From Dromaius novaehollandiae (lineage: Eukaryota; Chordata; Aves; Casuariiformes; Dromaiidae), in contig NC_088108.1 in the NCBI RefSeq assembly GCF_036370855.1, forward strand, positions 6,905,448 to 6,969,447: 64,000 nucleotides of DNA, written 5' to 3'. Position numbers and translations under genes: made by a program. Positions 36,943-49,324 of this stretch are shown piece after piece. The stretch's first letter is position 1; each line of letters opens with the position of its first letter. A model generated the notes under the pieces. The model was not told where the DNA came from and did no database searches. It saw only the letters and a list, made by a program, of their open reading frames with translations.

Positions 36943-39900
36943 CTGCAAAAAAATTGAAACAACTAGATTCTAAAGACATGCCTGATTTTGTTTACTTAAA
37001 GAAAGAGAAACTTTGAAGGACACATTCTGAAAAGGTATTTTCTGAGTTATTAAAAAAAAAGAAAAAATTCTGTGCTAGCAATCACATACTGCTGCACAAT
37101 AGTACTTTCAAATCAGTACTGTACCCGCTCCTGTTGTCGTCACTTCTGGCTTTGTTGGAGGTATGAAAGGAGGCCAGTGTGGTGGATGCTTCTGGACTAA
37201 CTCAAACATCCGTAGGCTCTGTTGCTTTAGAATCTCCTGAGGACAGGATACACTCATTTTAAAAGATGCCTCAAAAAAATCTTCAAATCCTAAAAGTGTT
37301 TGCTTAATTAAAACCAATTTTTAATTAAAAACACTTTTAAATTACGTAAGTCTATTAAAGAACCAAGGCTTTAGGCAGACATACAGTGAAATCCTGTTAC
37401 ATTTTTACTACCTCCCATTATGAATCACCATTTCGTAGATATCTGTAATGTAAATTTTTCCATCTGAAAACACACCTGCAAGACAGAGCTCTTCAAGTTT
37501 GCCAGAAGTTATCAGTGTGTTGTAATACACCTTTAATTTTGTTTACATGTAGCAAACAGGCACCAAGAATGTACAATATTTTTCCACCTTTTAAAATTAC
37601 ATTCATGTGACTCTCTACACTCAAGTCTGCTGTTGATCAATGGGAACAAAAGAGAGATCCATCACCTCCAAAAACCAAGAGATTTTGAAGGACAGGGTTT
37701 GATCAAAAAGAAGACATTACTGAAGCCAAATTCCACTCCACTTCACTCAGATGAGTTACTTCAAGTCCTGTATTGCAAGGATTTACAAACTGGTTTGCTC
37801 AAGATACTGTTAGCTGTTTGGTGGGTTGTTTCCCCCCCCCCCCCCCCCCAATAAATGCCATTAGAGGTTGATGTTACTTGATGTTCAGACTTCTCTTGCT
37901 TAGTATACCAACTGCATGCTGAAATGACTAACAAACTGCCTGTCTAAAGTCCTTATCCTGTGGCAGCAAGCACCTTCTGCTTCCCTGGGATCAGCCGGAG
38001 CTGAGGGGATTCTGCATGTAATAGAATCAGATGTTCCTGGGACCAGGAACTTACATTCATGATTAGAACAAGTAATAATACATTATATTAAACAATAAAA
38101 AAGAATCATCAAGCAAATCATTTATACATCACTACAAGATGGCAGTTAAAAATAACAGTCATTTAGTGAGTATTAAATTTTAAAAGCAAGTTTCAGCTAC
38201 TAAAGTAATAGCATTAAAGAAAGTCTTTTTAAGGGTATATATATTTACACCCATTTTCCAACTGGCAGGGTATATGTTGTCAGAGTACTGAACAACCTCT
38301 TTTTAGCATTTCAGTAACACTGTCTTACCCTGATGCATTAATGCATTTTTCTGTATGGCTCATTTAATTAGCAAACAGGGAGAGATCTAATGAGAATTTC
38401 CATTTTACCCCCCCCCCCAAAAAAAAGAGTGCACATAGTTTTACATAGAGCAAATAAAGATAGTAAGATTCCATTGTTACCTTTTGTACAAGACTACACC
38501 AGTTATCAAAATCATATTCTTCTTTGCAAAAGAAGCCCTGAGGAAAAAGAATTATGTAGTTTTTATCCTCGTGAGCTATAAACACGTGACACGAGTGAGT
38601 AAGGCAGAATTTCATCCCCGTTTTGTTAACAGCCCATATGATCATTAAGTATAAGAGCCAAAATATGTGGCAGCTCTAGGGAGAGGTCCCAAGAGTAGAA
38701 CAAGGCCCCACCAAAATAAAGTCAACACACAAATGACAATGGCTCTTGTGTGCTCCTCCTTGGAGCCACAGCCAGTTCCAATAGCCCAGGTATCAGCAGA
38801 AGCTGACACCACCTACAAGACGAACCGCTGCCTATAGGACACCTTCCTTAGAGTGTCTGTATTGTAAATAGTAGATTCTTGTTCTTCACTATGATTATGT
38901 CTGATTCACTGTGTTCTTCTACATTCTGCACAGTTAAGTATTACTAAGGAAAAGAACACACTTTCCAAAAGGTAGTAGTATTAAATAATAACAATGAGCA
39001 GTCAATGAATGAAGGATGCCAGTATCTTTATACATTTTTTTAAGCTTTAACCACATGGCTTATAGGTGACACTCCCCAGGAACCCAACCAAAGGAAATTG
39101 GCAAGGGATCAGAATTAGTCTCTCTAAATACCACGGTTTCCCTGTGACATATATTGGATGACTACTACAAATAATTCCATTTAAAGATTTGCAAATTATG
39201 ATATAAAAGTAGTAACTTGTCTGGAGTGACCATGCATAAGTGGAAGTGATGGAATAAAATAAGGAGCCCTGATTCAGTTCCATGCTTTCGCTAATAATAC
39301 CTCTTGCAAAAGGTAAAGGCTGCTCAGTAAAGAAAATGAAAATATTTCCCTAGGATATAAACAGCCAGTTCCCCGCTTGACCTAAGTTTAACTATCCTGT
39401 GTAGCTATTATATAATTTACCACGTGTTGAATTCTGGATCATAGGAACTGCTCTGTGATCTTGTTTCCGTTCAAGGAAATGCATTACTGCCCTTATCAAT
39501 ATATAGAGGTATTACTTTGAAGTAAAGTATGTGCATCTATTATTTCCCAATACCTACTAAAGCTACTGAAGGGTCCAGATTCATGATCTTCATTCTGTGT
39601 GGGGCTTGCTGGCAGTGGAAGCTCTGGTCATCAACTGTGCCATTTTCTTCTGAATCTACAAAGCTTTGAGTGGTGTGAGGGTCCAAATAGATCAGCTCAC
39701 TGCCTGTATGGGTAAAATCCGTGTGTTGATTATAATCAAGTGACTCTGATAAGCACTTCGTACAGACTTCTAAAATATCAGTTAGATTGTCATTACAGTC
39801 AAGATTATCTAGACTTTCTACGTAGGTATTCTTTAAGAAAATTGGAAGTTTAGACACAAATTTCCCACAGTGTATTTGGTATAATTTTCTATTGCGAAGT

Positions 39901-42900
39901 ATTACCGTCGGGTTTTTTTTTTGTTGGTTTGTTCTACCTTTATTGCATACTTTCCTTTTTTCTATGTGAGATCCAATACATTTTAAAAAAATCTTAAATG
40001 TTGTAATCCTTAACATTCCACAGATCAAAAGGTACAGGATGACCACAAATACAATCTCTAATCCCATTAGACATTCATTCAGAAATTGGAACAAAGAAGT
40101 TTGACTAAATCAGTCCAGATTTCAAAAAAACAAACAAAAAAATCCATAAACTTATGGGTCAAACTGGAGTGAGAGCTGAAGAAAGATTGACTCTAGTATT
40201 AAATATTGCTGTAATTAAGAAAGGAAGACATGCAAGAAGGTGAAAAAGATATTGCTGTAAGAACAAATCTGAAATACAAGAAAATCATTTGAGAAAACTG
40301 TGAAGCAAAAGAATAAAACAAGACTATTCATTAGGAAGCAATTCAGGATTAGGAAAATAATTCAGGATTATAACAGTAAAGATATTTGACCAATAAACTT
40401 GCCAAATGCTATCAACTATTCCTAATGTGTTGTTTTTGCTTATGTGATTACTTATTTTTAAATATCTCGTTTTGCAGTTACCTTTACTCTCCTGTAAGAA
40501 TCATATCATACTATTTCTGAAGTATTTTAAGTATGTTTCTTCATTTCTTCTGCTCTGTTTCTACTTATTTTTAAATATATTTTGTGAGGCTCATGCTTGA
40601 ACTGCTTGCTATTTCCCCTTCCAAAAAAGGCTTTCTCTTTACATTATCAGCTTATTTGTAAAAAGATTTTTTTCCTTACCTAAAAATCCTATGAAATAAT
40701 AGGCATTATTTGGTTTCCCTCCTAATGCTCCCAAAGACTGTGGCATCTTAAAGCATTCCTAGGTGTTCAAAGGGAGGAAAAGGAAATTGTAGTTGATTTG
40801 TATATTGATATCACAGGTACCTGAACTGATTTGACAATGACAAGCAATTCATTGAGGGGGGAAAAAAAACAACTTACTTTAAATGCATCAATATATACTG
40901 GATTTATGTGATTTATCCCTAGTCGTAGAGGTATAATAAGTAAGAGAGGTTTCCAGCCAGCACAGAACCCTGCTGCGTTTTTGTTTCGGCCAAGAGCACT
41001 TCTGTGCAAATGTGTGCTACTGTGGGCAGCACTGCTGCTCTGAGGAGGGGACCAACACATTTTCTCTGCGGGAATAAGAAAAGACACCGATCAGTGCACA
41101 AAGGAACATACGGTAGTTCCTTCTCTCAGTAATAAATTATGCTGCTTTGCCAGAGATCTTTTCATACAGCTCCTGTTTCAAAATAAAAGGAGCAGGGCAT
41201 GGTAGTTGTAAGTATTTAGTAGACGTAATCCCAGTAGATATAGCATATGCTGGCACATGACAGTGAGCTATTACATAAATGATTAAGGTACATTTACTAT
41301 TAGCATTATTAATACTGTAAAATTTTGCCTGTTAAATGTCAGGGAAATTAAATGACAGAGATGGTAACATTAGAAACTCCTCAAAAAACTCTTCACATCT
41401 AATGATGTGAACAGGAAATTAACATTCTGTGCGACTAAAGCAGAAGTAGGCTGTGGCTAAATATCACTTGTAAACCCACTTTCTTACAACTGAAAATAAA
41501 GACTGACCATGTGTTTCTCAGTGTTAGGATCTGCCACTGGTTTCTCTTTTGCCTGACAAAAGCACATCTCTTTGGCAAACTCTGTGTTAAAAACAATTCC
41601 CTTTATTTCTACATGCTGCAACCTCATTCCACTTCTGGGGTAAGCGTTTAGATAGTACAGAACACACTCAATGTTTCCCAAACTGTATGGTATATAAGCT
41701 GCCCACCAAAAATGCCTACACCACTTGGTTCTAGCTTTAGTTTTGGACAAAACCTGAGATTGTATTTCTTTTATTTCTTGCCCCCAGAACAAGTAAGGCT
41801 AATCCATGCTGGCCTAAAAGTATTTTGTTCATGTTTAAACACATTCAAGAAAATGGTATCAAATCAGAAACTCAATTAGAGGACTGATGTTTCACTTACT
41901 GATGTCTTCAATGACCACTGTATTGTCCATAGATACATAAACTGCTAATGAATTCCATTCATCAAATAGAGCAAGCTTCCTAGAAAATATTAAGGTAATA
42001 ATTATTATAAATTAATTAGGCCCAAGAGGGTAGCTTTGCACTCAAGACAATTAGATGGTTCTTGAATGAAAAGTTAAACTGTTTCTTAGGAAAAGCATCA
42101 TTATTGGGTTTTTGAAAGTCCCGGTGAAATAAAAAGATAAGCTTAAATATATTGAAAAATATAAATACTATATGGTACCAGGATAGGGATAGACACTGTA
42201 CCATGGGCAAACTGTTTTCTCCCATTGCCAATTGCATTGATATTAACAGCTCAGCCACACAATAAAGTTTATTACTTTTCATTGCACTTAAGAGCCTCAG
42301 CAATGGGATCTTGTCCATTGTGTCTGGCATTGTACAGAGAAGCACAAAATTCCTGCTCCAGAACTTTCAATCATTTTTTCACATGCTTTCTGCATAAGAA
42401 GTTCCACTAAATTCAGTGGAGCTATTCATGTGCATGCATGGCCAGCAGAACCAGGGCACTAAAAACACGACCAGCTGAAGGTTTTGGGCACATAACAGTT
42501 AGAAGGGAGGCACTGTAGCACGTAAGTGTCTGTCCATGTATGTGAAATGCAAAACTCTGGGGAAGGCAGCTATACTCCCTAAACTGCACAAGCAGAGTTA
42601 GGTGTCTAAAATAAGCCAGGAAAGCCTGTATGTGAGCACTAAGCCATGAAGAACTTGTCAGTGAAAAGAGCTGGAGGCCAGGGCATGTTTTAGCTCCTCT
42701 CTCTATCTGGAATGTGTGTCTAAGGCAGTGTTGCAAACACACTGCTGACCACTCAGGATCGGGAGCTGAGGTCAGGCACCTCTAAATCATCCTTCAGAGA
42801 ACTGGGCAGAGTCGACCCTATTCTTTTAAATGTGGCTTCCAGCCTACGAAGAGCTACCCATCTTTTATACAGCAGCGATGTTAGGCAGAACTGCTGTTCA

Positions 42901-45900
42901 GAAAGTAAGAAATCCCAGTTCAGTTCCCTCCTTGGCCTCTCTAGGCTTCATTCTCACCTTTCATACCAGCACTGTAATGTGAGTGGTGGCACTTGACCTG
43001 TCAAAGCTGTGCCACTGTGTAGAAAGGAGTATGTATCGCTGGTGCTCGCTGGTTAGGGCAAGCGGATGGCATGGTGGGGCAGACCTTCTTGCAGCTCCTG
43101 CTCTGCAGGTTCTTGCTATATTCAAACTTAGAACTCACCCATTCCCCACTCAGTACCAGCCCACCAGGCTACACTGTCGTGGTCCTCACTGTCTGGGTAA
43201 CTGCATGCTACGTGTATATGTTCCTGACTCTGAGACCAGGGGAGGTGCAGCCCCTTAACGATATCCAGCCTCATTGTGGCCTCTGAGCTAAGCTGTGCAG
43301 GGCAAGTACATTCTGCATAAGCTAGTACGATTTGACTTACTTTAGTACTTGAGCAACCGTATTTGGTCCAAACCATTCTCCAATTGATTTCCCCTCTCCA
43401 ACACCCATCTGCGCTGTTTTTATGAGGGGAAAAGCACACATATACACACACACACACAGAAAAAAGACCACAAAGAGTCTGGTAACAATATATATTAAAT
43501 AGTGTTGTCATATCTTATAGAGCAATTGCAAAATCTATTTAGCAATAATTACTTTCTCAATCTATGCTCTTTTCAAGACTTCATGACTGCTAGTTCCTTT
43601 AACAAACAAAGAGTTTATAAACTATATACGAATTACAAATATTAGTGATCTGTATTACAAAATGCAGCTATAACCAACAAGAATGTCTATTTTAGTATTA
43701 ACGAGTCTGGAACCCAAGATTTATATACTTTTTCAAGGGCTAGACTCTAGTATATGGCTTTATTTACATCTCAGTGAATAACACATGTACTGTTTTACTT
43801 TGTACTCATCTGCATGCATTTTTACCTCTATATAAACTTACACACACTGTCTTCATAATCACCATTTTAAGATTATGAATTAACATATTATAAAACTAGT
43901 AAGTTTCAACACAGTAGGAATTTACGTGGAAAAACAAAAAGTTGATAGGTGTTCTTACCCATCTGGTGGATGGAATAACAGCAATCCTTCCTATCTAGAA
44001 AGCATCGTAAGATTCTGTGATATTCTTCTGGTTGTTTTTTGTGTTTTTCCCATTGCCAATCTTGTTGGGAAAAAGTTATATGGATTAAAAAATAATAATG
44101 CTTCCATCATTTCCATCAAAATTACTAGACAGCAGTAGAATATCAAAAGATTAATGTATAATTTCTCTCTAGTATTTACATTTTGTTTCTAGTTCCTAGA
44201 ATTCCCAGCTTGTCCTTTATCATCAGCTTGTTCTTTATCATCATAGAATAGATTGTGAAAACAGGGAAAATGAAAAAAAAAAAGGTCAAATGAAAATATA
44301 TGAACCATATACTGACTGATCAATTCTGAAAACTGATAGCTATTGCCATATCTATGAGCTGACAAGATCATTTAAAACTATACGCTATTTTTATATTGTG
44401 TTAGATTTGCAAGCATACATCAGAACATAAGCTATAATCCATAAAACAAAGTCTAAACACAGTAGTGACCCTCTCACAAGCAAAATCTGAACCACAGCAA
44501 TGCCATGTATGCTCTTACTCCTAACATAAAGTAGTTACCTCACATTTACTAAGAGAAGTGCATGCCTAGGGCAGGTACTACAGAGTAAATGCATACTACA
44601 AGTTCATATTGTAGTTTTTCTTCATGGTAATTTGTTTGGTTCCATACTCTTCAGTTAGATCCTTGCTCCTCCATTGTGTGGATTCATTTACTCAAGTAGA
44701 TAAATCCACACAGCATACTGCCGTATTAACCACAGCACAATAGGATAGGAATTACAGAATTTAATTGGTACAGCAGCTACTCACAGACCAGACCTAAGAA
44801 GCTTTACCTGTCATCCCAGAACGTGAAACGTTCGTACAGGCTTAAGCGCTTGCACTAATGGATTCTGCCACAGGGTTTGGACCACAGGCTGGAGAGAGGC
44901 GCGTGGTCTGTGAAGTACTAGGTGTGACGTCTACCACCATGTAACTATTCACACAGTCCTTGTGTGCAATTATTTAGTCATTACGTAAGCACTGAAGAGA
45001 AGGATAAGAACTCAGTCCCGTGACAGTAGGATTCCCCGTGGCTTCAACTTGATTATTCCTCAGAGAGATTTACAAAATAATGATAATGGCATTCCCTATT
45101 TGTGCTCCCTCTATTCCTATTTCTCTGCTTAAGGTTATGATCTGGCCCAGCTGGATAAGAATTACTCACATAATTCATTAGTAACTTTTATCAGGGCATC
45201 AAGAGAGTTTCATTAATAAATTTAGGGTTTGTGCACTTACGGAAAACTACAACAAAAATTAAAAGCTGTGCAAACAATATAAAAGTTCATTCAGCAACAG
45301 CACTCACCTCTTCCTAAATGTCTGCAGATCAGTGCTTGTGCCAGCATCATCTGCCCACACCGCAGCATACATCCCCAGCCAGCATCAGATGAAGGACCAG
45401 TGCCACCTATAAGAAAAGTTCATCACATTATGGTCCTTAAATTGAATGTAGCATCACAGAGAAGATTTCAGAGTGCTAGAATCCAGCAAGCCATCTGAAA
45501 ATCTCTAATAACTGTCCTATGGATAAAAGACACTGAGCAAGACTTTTTTTTTTCCTTATTTTTGGTCTAAGTTCTAATTGCTGAATTGCACAAATAAACA
45601 AATTTCATTTATTTCTTGTACAGCTGACTTGCTTTTCATTCTTCAAGTAACATTCACAAACTGTTTACTGCTTGCTATACAAACACTAAGACCTGATTAT
45701 CTACAGGTAAAAGTAAATGCAGTTTTTAATAAGTTTCATATTTTGTTTGCACAAATAGTAAAATGATACTCAAAATGTTCTAACATTGTAAAAATCATTT
45801 TTTCAGTCCACAGTAACATCACTAATCCTGCAATGTAATTTGTAATAAGGCAGCATTTCTGCAGTATACTCACCAATAGGTGAAAATTTTCTTCTATATG

Positions 45901-48900
45901 TAAACCAGAGACGAGCACTTATATCCAACAATAATTTAGATTTGTCTGGAACATTTTAAAAAGGAAAGAAACTATTAAAAAACTTCTAAAACTGAAAAAA
46001 AATCTAATTTCATCAATATATGCAATATACAGAGTGCATGGATGATTCCTGTTAGCTTTTACATCTAAAATCCCTTAATACTTAAAACTTGCTTTTAGCC
46101 ATTTTAATATTGAAAGAACTTTTAGGATGCTAATTAAAGTTAAATTATTAAGGATGAAATAATTATTAGCCAGTGAAGACTTTAAAAGTGTTTGGAATAA
46201 CTACGCCCAGCTTGAATGAAACAACTACGGAGAATTATGTCCTCTGGAAAGAACCGGTAAAGCAAGTTAAAAATCTTAAAGCATTTCTACATGCAAAAGA
46301 ACACAAAATTACGTATTACCTCTAAACCCAGTATTATATCATTTTTAGAAAATGTTAATAATATTAAATCTAATTAAATCACTCTCTTTTTTAATATATA
46401 CTCTGACAGACTTCTCTCAAAGGCTCTCAAGAATTCTTAAGGATCTTATTTACTGCATTTTCCCTTAGCGGTGGGTCTGACTGACTGGCCTTCCCAGGTT
46501 CCTTCAGCCAACAGAGGCTGTGCACAGCACTGTCAGCTGTCTTTAATACCACGCCTGTATGGATGGCCACTACCTCTGACATGGCCACAAGATGATGCCC
46601 TCGTCCTCTCCCCAAGGAAAAGGGCAGGCCGTAGTCAGCACCCCTCAGGGGAAAATAACACTAATAAAACTGAACTTTCCCCCCAATTTTTTTTTTTCCC
46701 TGAAGCATTTAATTTCTAGAAGTAAGCAGCCTCATGACTAGCCTTTGTCACAAGTGCAACTTGTTTGCACAAACCATTATAGAAAGGACTTTGGCAAACT
46801 TCTGGTTTCATATTAGGATGGATACCACTGCTTCTATTTGGTTTCTTGTTTACAGAGAAAAATAGATTTCTTTCATGAGACATTTAGGGAACAGAAGAAT
46901 ATAAGGAGCTGCTGTTGCATGCAAATTTATGAATCCTGTATGGATTTTACTGATGAATTCTCATTTTAAAGATACCTGCTTTTAGGTGGTGTTGCCTTCC
47001 CAGAATCCAGACCGGCTCATCAGTTTCTGGAAATTCTTCTAAGTAGTCTGATAAAATAGTGATTTGGTTTTCATACCTAGATAAAACTGAAGAGGAATAC
47101 ACAAAATTCAAACTCCATTTTGTCCTTTTGTTCTTTTATGCCCAACTCTGAGTTCTTAGACTGGACTAGATGCAGCTAGTTTGTGCAGCCTTTGATCTTC
47201 TGAACTGTGCTACCAGCTGCATTTACTCTTTTCTTTTAACAACATGTTCTGCCATTGAAATATCCAATGGTTTGGTTGTTTCTCATTCTGATCCTCAGCG
47301 AATTCTGAGAGAATAATACGGCTGACACCTTGGTTGTAAGCAGCCTGTCTGAAGCCAGTAGCCAAAATTCAGGATGACTGCAGCAAGAACAAGGTTTGAT
47401 CCAAGAAAATCAACAAAGGGAAGAACAATTCAGGCATCGATGCGTATGCGCCCACGCTCGATCTTAAATGTACAAATACTGTTGTGATCATGTCCTCTGC
47501 TTAATGTGAAGCACGTGAAAAGCGTTAGCAAGACTCTGCTTTGCTTTCCTAAATGGAGATTTGAAACACTTCAGAAAAAGATGTATTAATGTTATTATTC
47601 GGCTTAGACCAATTTACTGTAAAATAACAAATGATAATTAACACTGCTAAAAGATGACAGTTCAATCAATTATTATACAATTAAGGCAGGGTTTGTTGGA
47701 AGTGAAGCAACCCTTCAGTTGTAAAAATGAACATAAAATCATTTATTTCTTTTAAATAACATAAACTAAAGAAATATGCTGCCAATGAATCAGAAGTTGA
47801 AAGGGAAAGTGAACACGATCATATTTTACTATTTGAGTAAGTGCAAAAATACACAGTATAAAGAACAAACAATCATGAGGTAAATATACAAAAAGGCCTC
47901 AACTTTTGCTAGGAATATACACTACAATGATCAGAAATGAAATTCAGCTACACTCCCTTTTGATTAGAGCAGCCAGAGCCGACGCAATACCAAGGGGTAC
48001 CAAGCACTGAGGGTACACCTCTGCGTTTCAATACGCTGTTGTTAAAAAATGCGGTGAACTTTTCTCTTATAGCCATATACATAGCAAAAGGGCTTTTAAA
48101 ACTGGTATTTTTCCTCTGCCAGAAGATTCATCATTTATTTGACTTAATAAATAGTCTATTTTTGAGTCAAAACATTAAAAAAGGTTCTCTCATCTCCTGA
48201 GATCCCACAGCAGAGAGCTTTCTGTGCGCTGTGTGTCCTTCCCAAACCCGCCGTCATATGACAAGTCAGACCATCCAGAAAGGAATTACTGGGGTTTCTT
48301 CTCTCCGCCAAGTCCTAATCCTTCTCCCGCTGCAGGCCGCGAGGAGGCCGTGACCCGGGGGAGAGCACGCGCGGGGGGCTGCGTGGACAGGCCCCACCGC
48401 GGGGTCCCGCTGCGCCCCACACCAGCACCATGCCGAGGGGCCAAACCGGAGCCACGCAGCAGCAACTTTCAGGCTTTAATGCTAGGAAGGACCTGCAAGC
48501 TGGAGCCTCCCTGCAGCGCTGGGGCGAACATTGTGCGTGGAAACACACCGGGGAACTGCACCTCAACAGGCACCGAGAGAGGCGAATGCCTTTGCTCAGC
48601 TCTGCTTCCTGCCCCAGTATTTAAAGGGGGTGAGTGCCGGGCCGCTCGGGTCCCCGGCCGCGGCTCTGCAGGCAGCACCTCTCGGCACCGCAACACCCCC
48701 CAACCGAAAGCGCTCATTTTTTTAAAGCCGTGACTTTCCGCGCCCGGGCGCGGCGGTGTCTCGGGAGAAGGCCGCAGGGAAGCGCGGCCGCCGCGCCGGC
48801 TCCCCGCGCGCTCCCCTGAACGCTGCCCGCGCGGCGCAGCCCCCGGCCCGGCGGGCAGCAGCCTCCCCCGGCGCTGCGGAGCCGAGGGCCGAGCGGGCCC

Positions 48901-49089
48901 GGGGGCCCCGCAGAGCCGCCGCCCGCCGCGGCCCAGGGGCGGCAGTCGCCGCCGGCCCCCTCCCCCCCGCGCTGTCACCCCCGCGCGCGCGCCGCCGCCC
49001 CAACGGCCGCAACCGCCGCCCCGCGCGCGCCTTCTCGCCCCCCGCTGCCGGCCGCCGGCCCCGCGCCGCCGCCCCTCACCTGACTCCAT
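36878..49089 (-). CDS. ATG4A: ATG4A, cysteine protease ATG4A (complete coding region, 13 exons)
   Basis: Cytosolic C54-family cysteine protease that trims the C-terminus of ATG8 proteins (GABARAP/LC3 group) before lipidation and delipidates them. Thirteen minus-strand coding exons join in frame into 1194 bases, 397 residues (human is 398 as I recall). Visible landmarks are catalytic Cys77 in [12 protein letters not shown] (codon 45369-45371), Asp279 and His281 in LDPHTTQ (39681-39683 and 39675-39677), and a LIR-like FEIL near the C-terminus (36887-36898). The start is ATG at 49087-49089, followed by a 10-base coding exon and a 2-kb intron. ATG4A rather than ATG4B is supported by MESV at the start, EFEILSV at the end and by PSMD10 and COL4A6 as neighbours. 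The least conserved part is a Ser/His-rich linker at the start of exon 8. Confidence 0.97.
37125..37236 (-). CDS. ATG4A: ATG4A exon 12
   Basis: 112 bp, phase 0 to 1. Encodes [20 protein letters not shown] and the proline-rich [17 protein letters not shown]. Acceptor CCTCAG, donor GTACAG (not the common GTRAGT, but phase and homology fix it). Confidence 0.95.
37832..37849. repeat. Poly(C) tract, 18 C
   Basis: Eighteen consecutive C in the intron between ATG4A exons 12 and 11 (poly-G in the transcript). Length probably polymorphic and sequencing-error prone. Confidence 0.9.
38481..38537 (-). CDS. ATG4A: ATG4A exon 11
   Basis: 57 bp, 19 codons, phase 0-0: [19 protein letters not shown]. Acceptor CCTCAG, donor GTAACA. 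Confidence 0.95.
39558..39703 (-). CDS. ATG4A: ATG4A exon 10 (catalytic Asp and His)
   Basis: 146 bp, phase 1 to 0. Carries the catalytic D-P-H of [12 protein letters not shown], then [12 protein letters not shown] and LDPSVAL. The donor reads GTAGGTATTG; only the first GT keeps the frame into exon 11. Acceptor TACAG. Confidence 0.97.
40680..40758 (-). CDS. ATG4A: ATG4A exon 9
   Basis: 79 bp, phase 0 to 1: [20 protein letters not shown] followed by YFIGFLG. Acceptor CCTAG, donor GTAAGG. Confidence 0.96.
40878..41065 (-). CDS. ATG4A: ATG4A exon 8
   Basis: 188 bp, phase 1 to 0. The first half is a poorly conserved Ser/His-rich linker ([17 protein letters not shown]). The second half is highly conserved ([20 protein letters not shown], then YIDAFK). 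Acceptor CCGCAG, donor GTAAGT. Confidence 0.95.
41900..41979 (-). CDS. ATG4A: ATG4A exon 7
   Basis: 80 bp, phase 2 to 1: [20 protein letters not shown] followed by VVIEDI. Acceptor TCTAG, donor GTAAGT. Confidence 0.96.
41980..43340 (-). other. ATG4A intron 6
   Basis: 1.36 kb between exons 6 and 7. A few short ORFs lack support; no repeat family recognised. Confidence 0.7.
43341..43413 (-). CDS. ATG4A: ATG4A exon 6
   Basis: 73 bp, phase 1 to 2: [20 protein letters not shown] followed by AQVLK. Acceptor AACAG, donor GTAAGT. Confidence 0.97.
43959..44060 (-). CDS. ATG4A: ATG4A exon 5
   Basis: 102 bp, phase 1-1: [20 protein letters not shown] and then [14 protein letters not shown]. The acceptor ends CAACAAG, a less common AAG site that is fixed by frame and homology; donor GTAAGA. 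Confidence 0.94.
44061..45307 (-). other. ATG4A intron 4
   Basis: 1.25 kb. Contains a small imperfect tandem (CTTTATCATCAGCTTGTT / CTTTATCATCATAG) near 44215. Nothing else recognised. Confidence 0.7.
45308..45406 (-). CDS. ATG4A: ATG4A exon 4 (catalytic Cys)
   Basis: 99 bp, phase 1-1: [20 protein letters not shown] followed by [12 protein letters not shown]. The Cys of GWGC is residue 77, the nucleophile. Acceptor TATAG, donor GTGAGT. Confidence 0.98.
45874..45945 (-). CDS. ATG4A: ATG4A exon 3
   Basis: 72 bp, phase 1-1: [20 protein letters not shown] followed by FSPI. Acceptor TCCAG, donor GTGAGT. Confidence 0.97.
45946..46975 (-). other. ATG4A intron 2
   Basis: 1.03 kb, AT-rich with one GC-richer patch around 46470-46640. 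Short ORFs there have no support. Confidence 0.7.
46976..47086 (-). CDS. ATG4A: ATG4A exon 2
   Basis: 111 bp, phase 1-1: [20 protein letters not shown] and then [17 protein letters not shown]. Acceptor CTTCAG at 47087-47089. A second AG ten bases into the exon (47077-47078) would break the frame and is not used in this model. Donor GTATCT. Confidence 0.95.
47087..49079 (-). other. ATG4A intron 1
   Basis: 2 kb. The first half is AT-rich. From about 48230 to its 5' end it becomes very GC-rich and merges with the CpG island, so it may hold intronic regulatory sequence. Long ORFs in the GC-rich part are composition artefacts. Confidence 0.75.
49080..49089 (-). CDS. ATG4A: ATG4A exon 1 (10 coding bases)
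   Basis: ATG GAG TCA G, then donor GTGAGG. Encodes Met-Glu-Ser and the first base of Val. ATG has A/G-rich upstream context and G at +4. The coding part matches the MESV start of the human protein. Confidence 0.93.
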
Positions 49090-49162
49090 CCTCCTGCTGT
49101 CACCATCCTCCTCCTCCTCGCCCCGGCACGGCGGCGCAGCGCCGCGGCGGCGCGGGGCGCCC

Positions 49163-49175
49163 TGGGAGGTGTAGT
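49163..49175 (-). promoter_or_regulatory. ZNF143/THAP11-type motif (SBS)
   Basis: The minus strand reads ACTACACCTCCCA, a full match to the ACTAYRNNNCCCR promoter motif bound by ZNF143/THAP11. Confidence 0.7.
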
Positions 49176-49225
49176 CCCGCCGGCGGCACGGCCTCGCCGC
49201 CCCGCGCCGCCCCCACGGCGGGCGG

Positions 49226-49238
49226 ACTGCAAATCCCA
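49226..49238 (+). promoter_or_regulatory. Second, imperfect ZNF143-type motif
   Basis: ACTGCAAATCCCA, one mismatch to ACTAYRNNNCCCR, followed by GCAGG as in longer SBS sites. Opposite orientation to the site at 49163. Confidence 0.5.
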
Positions 49239-49287
49239 GCAGGCCGCGAGGCCCCAGCCGGAGCAGCGGCGCAGGCCAGCGGGCGCC

Positions 49288-49292
49288 ATTGG
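49288..49292 (-). promoter_or_regulatory. Inverted CCAAT box (NF-Y)
   Basis: ATTGG in GCGCCATTGGCCGG; the minus strand reads CCAAT. 84 bases upstream of the PSMD10 ATG. Confidence 0.6.
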
Positions 49293-49319
49293 CCGGCGGG
49301 GAGCGGCGGCGCGCCTGCG

Positions 49320-49324
49320 ATTGG
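49320..49324 (-). promoter_or_regulatory. Second inverted CCAAT box (NF-Y)
   Basis: ATTGG in TGCGATTGGCTGGCGG, a strong NF-Y context, 32 bases (about three helical turns) from the first box. Confidence 0.65.

Noticed and set aside
39540-40094. 184-codon minus-strand ORF
   Set aside because: Its C-terminal third is ATG4A exon 10 read through both splice sites. The upstream part is AT-rich intron with no conserved residues.
47077-47086. Alternative ATG4A exon 2 acceptor ten bases downstream
   Set aside because: Joining exon 1 to it shifts the frame and meets a stop within about a dozen codons. The upstream CTTCAG restores the conserved MESVLS start.
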